64,000 nucleotides of DNA, taken from positions 3,534,001 through 3,598,000 of the forward strand of contig JBHGNT010000010.1 of the NCBI GenBank assembly GCA_043228905.1. Reading direction: 5' to 3'. The translations under genes and the position numbers were made by a program. Origin of the DNA: Azolla caroliniana (lineage: Eukaryota > Polypodiophyta). The stretch's first letter is position 1. The number at the start of each line of letters is the position of its first letter. The notes beneath the pieces were generated by a model. It searched no databases. It saw nothing but the letters and a program-made list of their open reading frames with translations, and was not told the DNA's origin. Of this stretch, positions 23,701 to 36,984 are shown piece after piece.

Positions 23701-26700
23701 GTCCACTTCACCTAATAGTTTCTTCAATATTCTAAGCAATTAGTAAACATAGGAGATGTGTCAAAAGGCAGTACCTTTGTAAAAATGAATGATACAATTT
23801 TGAAAAACTACAAATCAAAGAACACCAAAGATACATCAAGGAGACTATAATTATCAAAAGGGTGCTGTTTAATCCTTACCGCTTCTCCCTCTTTCCAATA
23901 ACCAAGTAATTTAGGACGAGCTTAAAGAGCTCATAACACTCCTCGACCGCAACTTTTCTATACAAATCAGCTGAAATGCGCTTCCAAAGATCATGGTCTT
24001 TTCCTTCAAAATCGGCTGCCATGTTCAATGCTATTGGCAACTGGACGTTGATGACAATTTGCATCAATTCTTGGAGAAAATGTCACAACCGCTTTCATCA
24101 ACTGGGCAACAAAAAGTTACCTTGCTTGCAAGGAGAAACGGTGGCCACTGCTCAGACATTATTTTCAAGTTGGGGTCTGAGGAATAAGATGATGGGACAA
24201 GCAAGAGATCCAAATCCCTGCATGTATATTGCACATGCACAGTTGGATTGAGATAACTCACATCTGAAATTATTAAGCTTCGTTTGACTAAAAACTTACT
24301 TATTGCTAATGATGTCTTCCTCTCTAAAACTAAGGATAACCTCATTCCAAAGTTGTGCAAACTTTGCATGCTGAGTCTTTCTATCACAAACCTGTATAAG
24401 AATAATTGTGAGATGTTTAAACAAGGTAGCCAAATAATTTTCATACTTCTCTAAATGTAAATTGATAAGGCTGAATAGTTACTTTAAGTGACACCAAACG
24501 ATTATTGAAGGCCTGTGGTAGTGAAGAGAACCTCGAACGTAGCATACCTAGTGTACGAATCTGCATTTTATATGAGCACTTAACATATTATTTTCATTAT
24601 GTACAACCAGAGAAAATGTACATAAATTATCATGTAGATGATAATGAAAATGGTTCCTTAACGGTTAATGGTGCAGACAGGATAATGATGACTAAAAATA
24701 ACAATGCTATCTCCTAATGCATAACATTGTTTTACCTCCCCAAGACGGCGAAATGCACCAATTACTCCTCCCACAAGTGTAGAAAATACAGCATACCATA
24801 TTTGAGTATCCATAAAATAAACCTGCCAAATAGAGACATTGATGATTTTTTTAGATATGTCAGCATTCGGTATCTCAGTACTACAAGCTACCAAACCAAT
24901 ATAGATGTTTACATGAACATACCAAAATCACAGGAACCCATATAGAGATCAAAGCTTCAATGTTATGTTTTGCTGTTATCACAATAGTTACGAAATCCTT
25001 AGGCATACTGGGACTTGATTGCCAGAAATAAAATACAAATTATAGTAACTCAATGCTTGTGAGGATAACCTACCGTGGGGGAAAAGTTCATGCCACTCAT
25101 AATGAATGGATTTCACACGCATAATATCACGGGTCACCTTCATTAACGGTTTAATCTGCCACAGCAGTTTTGTTTAGCTCATTTGAATGATAACACTTGC
25201 ACTTCTAGTGAAATATCCAGATCATAAACACAATACAAATGAGTACTACAGAAGAAAGAAACTTAAATACCTGTATATAATAGCTAAAACAAAATTTGCA
25301 GATGAGAAGAAGAATCCAGAACATTGTGTATCTGTGGTTGAAAAAAGAAATATAAGAGACTGGCAATTTCTGTAAGCAGCAAAAATTATCTAGTTGATTA
25401 TATGAAATACTTGAACAGAGCGACTGCACCCTCCTGCATTCCTCGTCCAACATATAACCGAGGCTGCATTCATAAGATGTATTCCGTTATATATGTTTTT
25501 TACTTGTATCTCCCAACTCTGGTATTTCAATAGAGCATTTTCTGCTTAATGAATCAGCTCTATTCTTTTCTTTTGCAAATCTCTTTTAAATTAAACTAAT
25601 CCTTAGGTCACTTCTAGGATGATGAGTGCAGCCAGAATCCAAGTCATCAGATGAGCAATTCTCACTCATCAAAAGGTTTTGCTGCATGGCTAGGCCAAAC
25701 ACCCTAACAACTACCTGCATACAAATGAACCCTCCCTCTGCAGAATTTCCCATTAACTGACAAATTACAATTAATAGGAAATAAAAATGTTATGAAATAT
25801 AATATAAGGATTAAAACACTTACTTGTGACCACCAAAGCAAAAACTGAAATATCTTCCAATTGGACTTCTCTACTACTGTCCTCAGAGAAGGCAACAAAA
25901 ATAGAACAGCACCTAGGACATTTGGAAGCAGATAGATTATAACTGCAGAGATGTATAGGGAGGGGATTTTGTCTGTTTGTCGAAGCCAATCTTTGATCAT
26001 TTTTAGAATGCCACTTGGATTTTCCCATGAATGCAGATAGCAGACTGGCAGTATAACAACCCAAGCTATAGCCACAACTAGCTTCAGTAGCAGTCTAGCC
26101 ATATTACTGAGCTTGCTGCTGTGATAAGCTTTGATATTTAAGGCAATATCTAGGATCACTGCAAAGTACATGAACAAACCATTATGTCTATGTCGAAGTA
26201 ATAAAGTAGGTTGAAAATCTGAAAACTAGGTTAGACCTTGTAGCAAACGAAGTATTGCTGCTGTTATGAAAATGCTTAACACATTTTCAAATACAGGAAG
26301 CTGGAAAACTTCAAGAGGAGATCCTGTTTCGGTCTGGGTTAAGATAACCATTGCCTACAAAAATAAATCATTATGTTATGTATATAATTGCCTCATGCAT
26401 TTTCCTTCACATCTTCAATCATATTTCAAACCTCCACCCTCACAATAAGAAACAAATAAAAACCACATACCAGAAAATCAAAACAAAAACGCCACTTAGA
26501 TTATACATTCACTCATACGACATGATGTTTAATGTAGAATACCTGCAAAGCTAAAATATAAAAAGTCCACATTCGGTCAAAGCTTCTGAAAAGATGCCAA
26601 AAGCTTCTAACTTCTACAAAATTCATCTTTTTGACTCCTTGAGAAGAAATCTTGCGAGGATCCTGCAATTCACATAGAGTATCTAGAACGCCAAACCTTT

Positions 26701-29700
26701 TCTAGAATAGAGCATCTTATTAACATAGAAAAAGCAACAAGAATTCTCCAACATCACGCACCTTAGTAGTTGATGAAGGCCCAACTTGACAGTGAGTTCG
26801 AAAGAAGTCTAATTCACATTTCATCGGCCAATCCAGCTGAAAACAGTCATTTGACCTGTAACGGAAAATTATTAAGGTCTAATTAGTAGATGTCAAGTGG
26901 TTCCAGAAAACAATGATGATAGACTAGATAATGTGAAGGATTCAACCAGAAATATTCATTTAAATCATCATAATTCCTCCATGCTGAATGAGTTGCAGTT
27001 CCATTCCAGTTATTGGCCACCTCCTAAAGATATGTTTCATGCAAACCCATTTTGCAATCCATATTAGAGTTCATATATGCAAACGCAAAAACAGATCAGA
27101 AACATGTATTAATCACTTTTTTGCACCTTCTCAATCACATTGTATATTGGTGTGATAACTTTCCTCAAAAATGAATATTCATCGCCTCCATATGCAGGCA
27201 TAACATGTTCACCAGTAACAATGCTAGTACTACCAAGCATTCCCTTCAATTCAGATGCCATCTGCAGTACAGAAACTAACCATCAGGTGTATCCAAGTTC
27301 AATCAACAAAATGAATGTATTGGTGGCATCTTTTTCTTCAAACACAATTAGCTAACAGCAAAAAAGAAGAAGCAAAATGACAAAAATAATTCAGACATAC
27401 ATTATGAAAGATGTAGCAAAGGCATTCGGGCATAAATCGTAGATTTGAAGCTTCCCCCCAAATCAATAGATAGAGTGCCATCAAGAGCAGGTTCCTTTGT
27501 TGAATTGCTTCATGTGACGCATTTTGTCCGAGAGAAAAGCTGTGGATTCCAGTGAAGTTTGCTGATATAATATCAAATGCTCTAGGGCACTAAATTAATA
27601 AAAACAAGGATTTTAAATAAAAAATGTCAGACACACCTTATATTGCTCTGACGACCCAAAAATTCACACCAATCTTTATAATTCTTGAACAATGTGCTCT
27701 TAAGCTTGTCAACAGCACGACTATCTAGCTGATATATATTATACATCGACAAGTTAGAAAGAGTTCTCAATTCATTGCTCTACATTACAGATTTGTTAGA
27801 AATAAGTTCTCAGTTCTCTAGGAAAATGTCAATTGAATACCTTAAACTTGAGGATAGGTTTGGGATCAAGCCGCACATGTATATTTGCAAGTAATAAAAT
27901 AAGATGCTCTCTTTGATTGGCTACATTATCTTTCTGCATTAAAAAAAAATGACATTAAACCAGGACATAAGAACACTTGTTAACAAATGTTCAAGAAAAA
28001 TGGTCATTAAAAAAGAATACTTGGAATCCAAACATGGCCTGCAACCAATCTAAAATGTCCAATGGAATTGCTTTTGCTGGTTTTTTAGATGATGGCCACG
28101 ATAATGAATTAGTGTATCTCAATGCAGCAACAGCAGCGCATATCTGGTACATCAACAATCAAGCGTAAATAATGGAACTTGATTTCAATATAGGCTAGCA
28201 TGATACTTTCATAAATTCTAGATTTCAAACCAAAACAAGAAACAAGTCTTGTTTATTCAAATCCTTGACGGAAGCTTAATTTATTAGGTGAAAACGTAAC
28301 TTCTATCAATAGTTGTAAAATATATGGATTTAACACAAAAGCATTTGTTCTCCTAAATAAAGATACATAGAGAGAGAGAGACGCTATTAGAGAATCAAAG
28401 AAAGTTTCAACCCTGAACCTCTCATTGCAAGAAGTATATGATCTTTACTTGTCCATTTATCAATCTCAAATTTAAGACAATGGTTATTCAGAAATCAAAT
28501 ACCATAAGACGTTTCTAATCTTTTGTTTACATTTATCAAGCTCATTTTTTGAGAATCTGATTATTGAGACAGCAAACATAGAAGAAGTTCACTGCGGCAT
28601 TGAATTAATTTAGAGGGTGCGAAAGAGTGGATAGCATAGTAAACAATTTAATGATGAAGTTGCATAGACAACCAGCGCATAGTTCTTTTAGTAAAAACAT
28701 CAAGTCATTTTTAATACTCGCAACCTTGTAAAAACCAACAAATCTTTTCTTTACCACGAAAAAATTGAGCATTAACATGATGAATTATATCCATTACATA
28801 GTTATATTCTGTAATGATAAACAGAAGTCTCTTGCAATGTAAGCAAAACCTTGAAAGCTTATTCAGCATACATATAAGCATAAGAAAACATAGAAGAGCT
28901 AATAGAGGAAAATGTATTTGCATTATCTCATTGTACCTCTTCCCGATTCATAATTGCCAGGGATGCTCCATCTTCATCAAGAGGAAGAATGTTATATGCA
29001 GCATAAATTTCTTTTTTCTCCTCCACATCTCTACTAGCTGCAATGATCTGCAATAGCAGAAGCTATGACATTTACCATGCAAATAAGGTATATCCTAACA
29101 GTGCAAAGGAAAGGAAGATTACCTCAGGTCCAACGCCTTCATCGTTATTCACTGCACAAAGAACCTCGAAAAGCACTCCTGCTATCAGATACGCTTTAGC
29201 CAACTCTGCTCTGTGTTACATAGAAAATACAAACGTTATGTAAACTTACTGTGCATGATAAAATCCATTATGCTTGAGGATCACCATGTTATTCATGTCA
29301 CAAATGAGAACCAAATCAAGAAAATTATGTAGTTGGAAGCAATTTTTTTCAGACTTACCTATCCTTCTGTTCAGCTCCACTCAGGGCCTTCACATAGTTC
29401 TCATAATAAGAACGGTAAAATTTGCGCATTTCTTTGGCATCGGTTGCTTCTGATCTCCAGCTGGCTGTCTCTTCATCATCCTACAGTGCCAAACGGAAGA
29501 AAACAAAATTGCGTTGGAATTAAGTTCTAGGACATAAAGTAAGCTGCCGAGAATAGTATTTATCTTGAATGATTGTTGTTATTCAGGAAATGGAAGTACC
29601 GTGTACGAAGATTTTTGAGACATATCATAGCCTTAGTGCAATACATTGTATTTTTTCCATTTTACTTACCTTTTGCAGTCTATGGATTAACGATGTCTTA

Positions 29701-30055
29701 AATTGCCGAACTCCCCTACCCCTTGATTGTGGATCTAATCGGTGTGCTTTTTCAAACGCATGGAAACGGCCTTCAATAAAACAATGTAAAGTCAAAACCA
29801 GAGAGCTTCAAGTTTGAGAAAATACACAAACCTTTGGAGAAGAGATTCAAGTTTGCAAAGAAGGAACATACACAAGTAGGCAACCCTAGGATTCTGATTT
29901 TCTATCTCTTTCGCCACCCGTAATATATTTGCAATTTGTGATAACGATGATGGGACGACTTCACTATCTCTGAAATCAGAGGAGAATTGTCCAGTGTTCG
30001 TAAGAGAATGTGAAAAGCGCCGTTGTGTTGCACCAGTTGATCGTTCGAATGCCAT
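17707..30055 (-). CDS. CALS5: Callose synthase (1,3-beta-glucan synthase), CALS5/GSL2-like
   Basis: This multi-exon gene encodes a plasma-membrane enzyme that polymerises UDP-glucose into callose. Exon 1 (29872-30055) starts MAFERSTG and leads into [15 protein letters not shown], the Vta1-like N-terminal domain. Exon 2 (29670-29770) gives [20 protein letters not shown] lies near 28990 and [13 protein letters not shown] near 28030. The FKS1 N-terminal domain follows at about 26.5-27.5 kb, then the first membrane block at 25.8-26.2 kb. The glucan synthase domain starts near 23.0 kb and includes RGQTLLRT (22.35 kb), KPENQNHAI (20.65 kb), [11 protein letters not shown] and SEDIFAG (20.03-20.13 kb). 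Exon 18639-19436 begins the C-terminal membrane bundle; exons 18485-18535, 18198-18383 and 17707-17934 finish it. The N-terminal text [16 protein letters not shown] is closest, from memory, to CALS5/GSL2, the spore and pollen wall type. Family certain, subtype probable. I found no inactivating break but did not join every exon. Confidence 0.93.
18536..18638 (-). other. GC-AG intron in callose synthase
   Basis: The upstream exon ends ATAGAG and the intron begins GCAAGG on the minus strand; the acceptor reads ATTCAG before GTGTATGG. Using the GC donor keeps phase 0 and gives the spacing between YHL and VYG seen in callose synthases. The nearest GT donor would delete about eight residues. Confidence 0.65.
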
Positions 30056-31640
30056 GGATGCTGTTTTGACAGAGTGACAGAATTCACGGTGATTCTTCTC
30101 TGCTTTTGTCCCTGATTGGATTAACTGTCTTCAAGTCCTGATCAACCAAGGTGTTATCGTTGTGAAGGTGATGGGAACCTGTCGCACATTTTCCAAAAAT
30201 GTATTTTCCTGGGCAAGCCTTGCTACAAAAAATGTATTTTTCTTCAAAGTTTCTGATCAAAGAAGCTGGAGTGGCTGTGAAGATGAACCTTCTCTAATGA
30301 CGTATGACTAAACTTAGACACATAACTTAACCTTTTTTTATGACCCTTCCATGGTTGGTATGTTTGGGATATGGCGCTCGAAGAAAGTCCCTTTTTGAAT
30401 AAAAAAAATTCAAATATCAAATATCCTTCATATTAGTGAAGGTATTGTATTCCAGTATAAGATTTCGTCTTTTAACCAAGAAAGTGGATATCGATTCTGC
30501 AATGGCTACTTGAAAACCAGTGCCTAAAGCTGAAACTTGGTTCCAATTGATCCGTTTAAATTTTCCTCAAAAGGGTTAAGTTTTCATGGAGAAACTGGTG
30601 ATTGATTTGTGCAACGATAGCCTAATTAGCAGCAGCTAGAGCCAGTGAAAAGCAGAAGTTATTGATATAATCAATCTTTTTTACTCCAGATTCAGGATTA
30701 AAATAGCTAAAATCGTAATTACCGATGAAGAAAGTTTCTGGAGGATTCTTCAGCTATGCGATCGTTTTGTCATTTTCGTGAACAAGATTCGACTTTGTCC
30801 ATGCAAGCAGGAAACTGAAGAATGACTGGTAGTGGCCTAATAAGCATAAATTGAGGCAGAGACAACTGGGAGCTGCAGATAAAGAACCTGATATTGTTGC
30901 TAACGGTGAAGAAGAACTGTCAAAACTTGGTTGAAATTACGGATGATGCACAGAAACACTGATCATGATCTGCTCTGACCAAGATTTGATATTGAGAGAA
31001 AAGAAAACTGAATTTTGGTTCATGCGAGGTGGTAGCCATGGCTGATCGAACTTGAAGCAGTGGAAGAACCACAAACGCGAAGAAGATTCGATTGATTCCA
31101 CAGAAATTCTGGAGTTTTACGGGAACTGGATTAAGTCGAAGGAAAGCTTGGAGAGCAGATACGGAGAAGAAAGCAGATAAGGAAGGATGAAGACAGAGGA
31201 AAGGAAGGACAGAAACGCGGGAAAAATGATAGCTTTCTTTATTAACACGGACAAAATAAAACGGCGCGCTGAAGCAACGAAACTAAATGAAGGAAGAAGC
31301 AAGAAGAAGGCTGGCGATGGCGATGGCGATGGCGATGGCGAAACAGGAGATGACAGAAGGGAACGGATACGAGATGGGAGCCTCTTTTTTTGTTTCGTTT
31401 GGTGATACGGACTGCAGAAATGGCGCGCTGAAGCCAAACGAGAGACGAAGGATGGAGATGGAGATGGAGATGGAGATGGAGATGGAGATGGAGATGCAGT
31501 AGCAAGATACAGGTGGAAATGGTGGATTTCTTTGTTGTGCTCGGTAATACACAGAATCGGCGAGCTGAAGGAAGCAGGATGGCGATGGCGATGGCGGGGA
31601 GCTGAGTGTGAGTGTGAGCTTCTTTTGAATCAACGAAAAA
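30056..31640. other. Upstream region of callose synthase with hexanucleotide repeats
   Basis: No separate gene is supported. The first several hundred bases should contain the leader and promoter of the minus-strand callose synthase gene. Short repeats (GGCGAT)n at about 31312-31345 and (GGAGAT)n at 31451-31497 open spurious frames rich in Ser-Pro, His-Leu or Met-Glu. Confidence 0.6.
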
Positions 31641-31682
31641 CGGTCTTTTCTTTAACTAATTTTATTTCTTTTGTGTTCATAT

Positions 31683-31980
31683 ATGTATATATATATACTG
31701 TATACATACATGCATGTATGTATGTATGTATGTATGTATGTATATATGTACGTACGTACGTACGTATGTATGTATGTACGTACGTATGTATGTACGTACG
31801 TACGTATGTACGTACGTACGTATGTATGTATGTATGTACGTATGTATGTATGTAATGTATGTATGTATGTACGTACGTACGTACGTATGTATGTATATAG
31901 TGTGTGTATGTATGTATAATGTATGTATGTAATGTATGTAATGTATGTATGTATGTAATATATGTATGTATGTATGTATG
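31683..31980. repeat. (TGTA/CGTA)n tetranucleotide microsatellite
   Basis: About 300 bp of TGTA units alternate in blocks with CGTA units. Because the period is 4 and no unit forms a stop, several frames stay open and read as Met-Tyr-Val-Cys repeats. These are not genes. Confidence 0.95.
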
Positions 31981-31999
31981 ATTAACAATAGAAGATGGT

Positions 32000-34900
32000 A
32001 ACCTTCTTTTGTTTTGCTCAATGCTTACCCTTTAATAACATATTACCAAACACACACACACACATACATATCTTCCCAATGTATGTCGTGTCCAGACCAT
32101 TTTTTACCGCATGCACCAATGCCAATTGCGGCCCCACTCCTCTCCACTAGCCGGCTCGCATAGGCCTCGAGAAACAAGACACCTATGTACCCTTCTAGAC
32201 CACAACCGATACATGTATGTATGTATCTGATAACATATGTGTATCACTAGGTCGTCCCGCCTGATGATTCGAAAAATTACCGAGATGATTCTAGTACCTT
32301 ACCTCTTGCCTCGCACGCCACTTGTGTTGATTGCGAACATTGCATTGAGCCGTTTAGGGTGTGAGTTGTAGATTGCCCACAAGATTGAATCCTTGGTGTC
32401 ATTTCTAATTGACCTGAGAGTGGTTGGTTTACCTTGAAGCTCTAGATCGAATAGTAGAACTTTAGCTCTAAACGGAGAAGTGAATTGTGCAATTAAAGAT
32501 GTGCACATTCATGGAGTATATTTTAGACACATAACGAAAATGCTTCTTTCAATTGTTAATCTTCATAGAGGGATCCGGAAAAGAAAAAGTTCCTTGCAAA
32601 ATGAAATAGCATGTCATCTATTTTTTAATTACCTCGCAAATAACTTGCATTATATTTCCAAACCAATTAGACATTGAAAATCCCATGTGATGTATATAAT
32701 CCATAGTTTTGTTTTTCTCATTCAATAACATGTTCTTGTGAGCCAAGTCACTATAATTTGCGACCCAGTAGCAATGTTCTCAAATGTAATGGAAAATGTT
32801 TTGGTGAGCTCCAGTACATTGCTTGGTTTACGAAAATTGTTTTTTGCTCTATTCTCTAAGTTCATATGTACAACATAACTTTTTCACATCATATTTAGGT
32901 TAGCCTTTTCTCTTTGTTTTTTCATCCCCTTCCATAATGTAACCTTAAACATCTCGTTATTATTAATCTTTACGAAATAGATTGCCAGGTTTCACTTTGC
33001 TTTCAAGCAAGCCATGATTTCATATATTTTTTCACTTACTTTGTTTTCCCATCATATCAAGTGGGCCACTCGAGACATTTTCTCGTCAATGTCGCTTTTC
33101 ATTCCATAATCCAAGCAGGCATGGAATGTCACTACACATTTTTCAAAAATAGTATTAGACTTTTAGGATAAGGTGACTTACAAAATGTCTATATGTTTCA
33201 ACACATTTTTAGATTATGTATGCTCATTATCTGGCAATTTACATTCATATACATTTCAATATGAATATATTACATATATTGATCATTGCAAATGGGTTGG
33301 GATGTGGCTTGTGGTTTCTCTACAAGAGATGCACAAACATTCACTTAGAATATCAAGTATGGAGGAAGAATGTTCACATGCTTGGTTCCACATGTCACAT
33401 TGCATGAGGAGTGATTGACATTGGGTTCAATATAGGTGTGATGGAGGTGAACTTATGATATGATATACTTGTACATGCACATGATGATACATCATTTGTT
33501 GAAAATACGTCATGTCAAGTAGGTAGGTGATGTATGGGGATGTCGTTAAGGAAATAATAATGGCCCCTTCTACATAGCGACACGACATTCCACTTTTTAT
33601 ACTTCATTCATTGAATAGGATCAAGCATCTAGCATAGACAATGTATATCTAATTGTGGATTATGACAAATTATTGCACGTTGTATTGCCATCGAATAGAC
33701 AAACACTACCAAATATTTAGGGACACCATAAGAGTGGAAGAGACATGCACACTTTTATTGTTGTGGAGGCGGTGTTTAGCAACAAAACTTTAGTGCCACC
33801 TGAGAGAGTGGACTTCGAAGCATTTGTTCTCATTGCATGGGAAACTAAACTCACTTTCTTTGCTAATGTGGGTAAATTTGGTAGATGAATTCTAGCATGG
33901 GTAAAGACCATCGATACCAAATTCGTTGGAGCATTGCAGGAAACATGGCCTTGCTTGAGTCTTAACTCATACATTTTGGACTCATCTATGAGAGAACACG
34001 TCCCCAATGAATGTAACTCTTTTGCTTTGGCTCACAAATAAGTATCTCCATGGGGTTCGTCTAACTCTTTCTAAAGTAGGTTTGTTTTGGTTGCCCTTTG
34101 TTGTGGACATCATGGCCAAGAGACAAATGTTTGTCATTTATGGGATTGCTTGTCAACACAATAAGCTAGATTTTCAATTTCAATATTTATGTCCTATTGA
34201 TTTTTAAACTGAGAATGAATTGATTATTGAAAATATTCTCAGTTTTGAATTTACTTGATTATTGAAAGGCATAAAAAAGACATGCATGTCATTTGTGGTG
34301 CATGTGTGATGGTTGTAGAGACAAATTGGGCTTGGAAATCGTGTCAAGTGCCCAATTGTAGATGTTCATGAGTTATATTTTCATTATTGTTGTAAAATTA
34401 GAATAATCGTAAACTGATATTGTAGGAGCACACTAATAAATATTGAATGGCATGCATAAGAACATGCACACGATTTGTGGTGCATGTGTTTCACACAACT
34501 AAACATTGCATAGTACAAAAAAGTACAACCAAGAGTGATAGAATATTGTGAGTCAATCGTTGGTGTAGAGTATGAATTTATCTAGTTTAGTTGTGAATAG
34601 TCTACATTTACCAACCATTACAAGCTCTTAGCAATTGATTTCTAAAGGCTATATTATCTTGGTTGATATATGCTATGAATAACGTACATTATGGCTAATG
34701 TCCACTTGTTCCATTATGAGTGGGATCTCTCTTGGGTAAATATTATATGGATGCTAAAGGTACCATTTGTTCTAAAACTATGCTACAGGGAACAATCCCA
34801 TCGCATACGAAGGATGTGATATAAAACCAATAGATCTTGAGGCTGGAGAGATTAGGTACTTCTAAGAGTATTTTTTTGGAATAGAGCTAAGCACATACTA

Positions 34901-36480
34901 TCATAATATTAACAATGAAGTGTGTCTTACTTGAATTTATATGGTACATCTTTACCTTTAATATAACATGTAAAGGGATTCCTTTTACTAGAGTATTGGT
35001 CAATTGTAAGCATGAAAGCATGATTTGTCTTATTGTTGATTCATTGAAGCAAAAGGAATTTCCATTATATACTCAATCTGTATGGAATGGATAATGTTCA
35101 TGCACATATGCAGTGAGACATTGTATTCACGCACATAATACAAAATAATATTGTTAAACTACCACCATATTATGGATGTTAATCAGGAAGCTTAATTAGC
35201 TTATGCATTAACTTGGTCAATGTAAGGCTTGCCTTGCTGGATACACAAAGAAGGATGACAATGTGATGATCCATTAACATTGAACAAAGATAATAACAAC
35301 AAATGAACAAGAGAAAAGTCAAGAGTGGTATGTTACGAGGGAACACAAGAATCAATGATGGGAGAAATTCTACTCAAGAATGTGGAACATGGACATGTGA
35401 TTGCAGCCACCATTAATTCAACTTCACTTTCCATACCCAACAAAGTAAGAGTGGAAATCATCTATTTCCTTCAACAGTTTCTAGTCCATTTTTGGCTAGC
35501 ATTTTGGGGCATATTCTCTACTTTCAACAATTTCCGTAACATATTATCCGTCGAACCAAGTCGCATCCTTCAAGGTTGCATTAGCTCACTTAACCCCCCT
35601 AAGACCAACAATCCAAAACTGACATGCTCTACAACTTGTCGCATCCTTTACAATAATGATGCGCGAAAATACTCGAGTTTGGTGCCATTTGCACGTGCGA
35701 TATTCCAAACATTGACTTTCTAGAAATTGTGATGGTTTAATGTGAAAACCTCCTAGATATTTATGAAGAAAACAATCCAACAAAGATGGACGAATGCTTA
35801 CTCGCATCTAGTAATTTTCCAAAATTCAGAAGCACCACCATCACACACACACACACACACACACAAAAGAATGCAACCCCTCCCCCCCCCCCCAATGTGT
35901 AGTGAGAAAAATGGGTTTCAAACCCAAGGTGTAGTGTTTGTAGCATAACAACTTACTTACCACAAGGGTATGCCAATTATGATAAAAGAAAGAGAGACAA
36001 CAATGGTAATCTTTTGTGGCACTTGCAACCTCCAAAATGGTTGTTTCTTCCCTTTGCAAGCTTGTAAATTGTTACACTAATGAAAGGATATCTTTTTTCA
36101 AAAAAGAAAGAAAGTGAACAACAATGAATACAACTCTATTCATGAGTTAAAGTGTATGGGGGGGTGTTAGTTCGGCAGCCATTCGCACGAGGACGAAAGC
36201 CGAGGGATGAATAGTAGTGATGCGTGAAGGGGTTTTCTGGGACGTGCCGCCCGCCCTTTCGTTGGATTCGGACGGGCGATCAAAACAAGCGGGGCACCGG
36301 CACATGAGAGGTGGTTTATTGGTTGGGTTGGGTGGGTAAAATTTGGAAAGGGTGATGATCATTAGGCAGTGTTAGTGTCAAGAAAGAAAAAGCCCATGTA
36401 AGTAAGTATGTAAGTCAGTACTACTACTCCTAATAATAATAATAAATTAATTAATGAATAATAAAAAAAAGAAATAAAGA
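32000..36480. other. Gene-free spacer
   Basis: No domain-bearing frame was found on either strand. It contains a CA run (35843-35864) followed closely by twelve C residues (35882-35893), and otherwise AT-rich unique-looking DNA. Positions 36140-36360 are locally GC-richer and may belong to the ARABIDILLO promoter. Confidence 0.55.
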
Positions 36481-36490
36481 AAATATAGAA

Positions 36491-36775
36491 AAGAAGAAGA
36501 AGAAGAAGAAGAAGAAGAAGAAGAAGAAAGAAGCCTCTCTCTGTTTTTCTTCCTTCCTTTTGAGATACATACATACAGAGTAACAGATCCATCCATCGAT
36601 CAATCTCTCTCTCTCTCTGTGTCTGTGTCTGTGTCTGTGCCTGTCTTCAGATCGATCGATCGATCGAATTCGATTGATCTTGATCCATAGCTCTGCCCCC
36701 TGCTTCGCCATAGCTCCATTCTCCCTCTTCTCCTTCATTGGGCCCTTCGGGGCAACCCAAAAAAACACAGAGAAT

Positions 36776-36830
<55 letters not shown>

Positions 36831-36850
36831 GTCTATTCCACAGAGGCAGC

Positions 36851-36888
<38 letters not shown>
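36491..36888. repeat. Microsatellite cluster in the ARABIDILLO promoter/leader
   Basis: Four different simple repeats lie within 400 bp, ending about 95 bp before the ATG. They are (GAA)n at 36491-36530, (TGTGTC)n near 36618-36645 with (GATC)n at 36651-36666, (CT)n at 36779-36826 and (CA)n at 36851-36888. CT-rich tracts just upstream of plant start codons often lie in 5' leaders, so part of this is probably transcribed. Confidence 0.85.
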
Positions 36889-36984
36889 ATGATTCTTCTT
36901 CTTCTTCTTCACCATTGCTATCACCATCACCATCCTCACCTTCATCTCCTTCCATTCTTCCTCTGTTGAGCGGAATTGAGGGAA

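Noticed and set aside
31117-31633. Ser-Pro and His-Leu rich frames on the minus strand
   Set aside because: They are hexanucleotide repeats read in different frames, with no domain and no exon structure.
31532-32021. Overlapping open frames reading Met-Tyr-Val-Cys or Ile-His-Thr-Tyr repeats on both strands
   Set aside because: They are translations of the 4-bp microsatellite, which lacks stops in several frames.
36451-36945. 164-codon minus-strand frame with Arg-Glu and Phe runs
   Set aside because: It is the antisense of the CT, CA and GAA microsatellites before ARABIDILLO.
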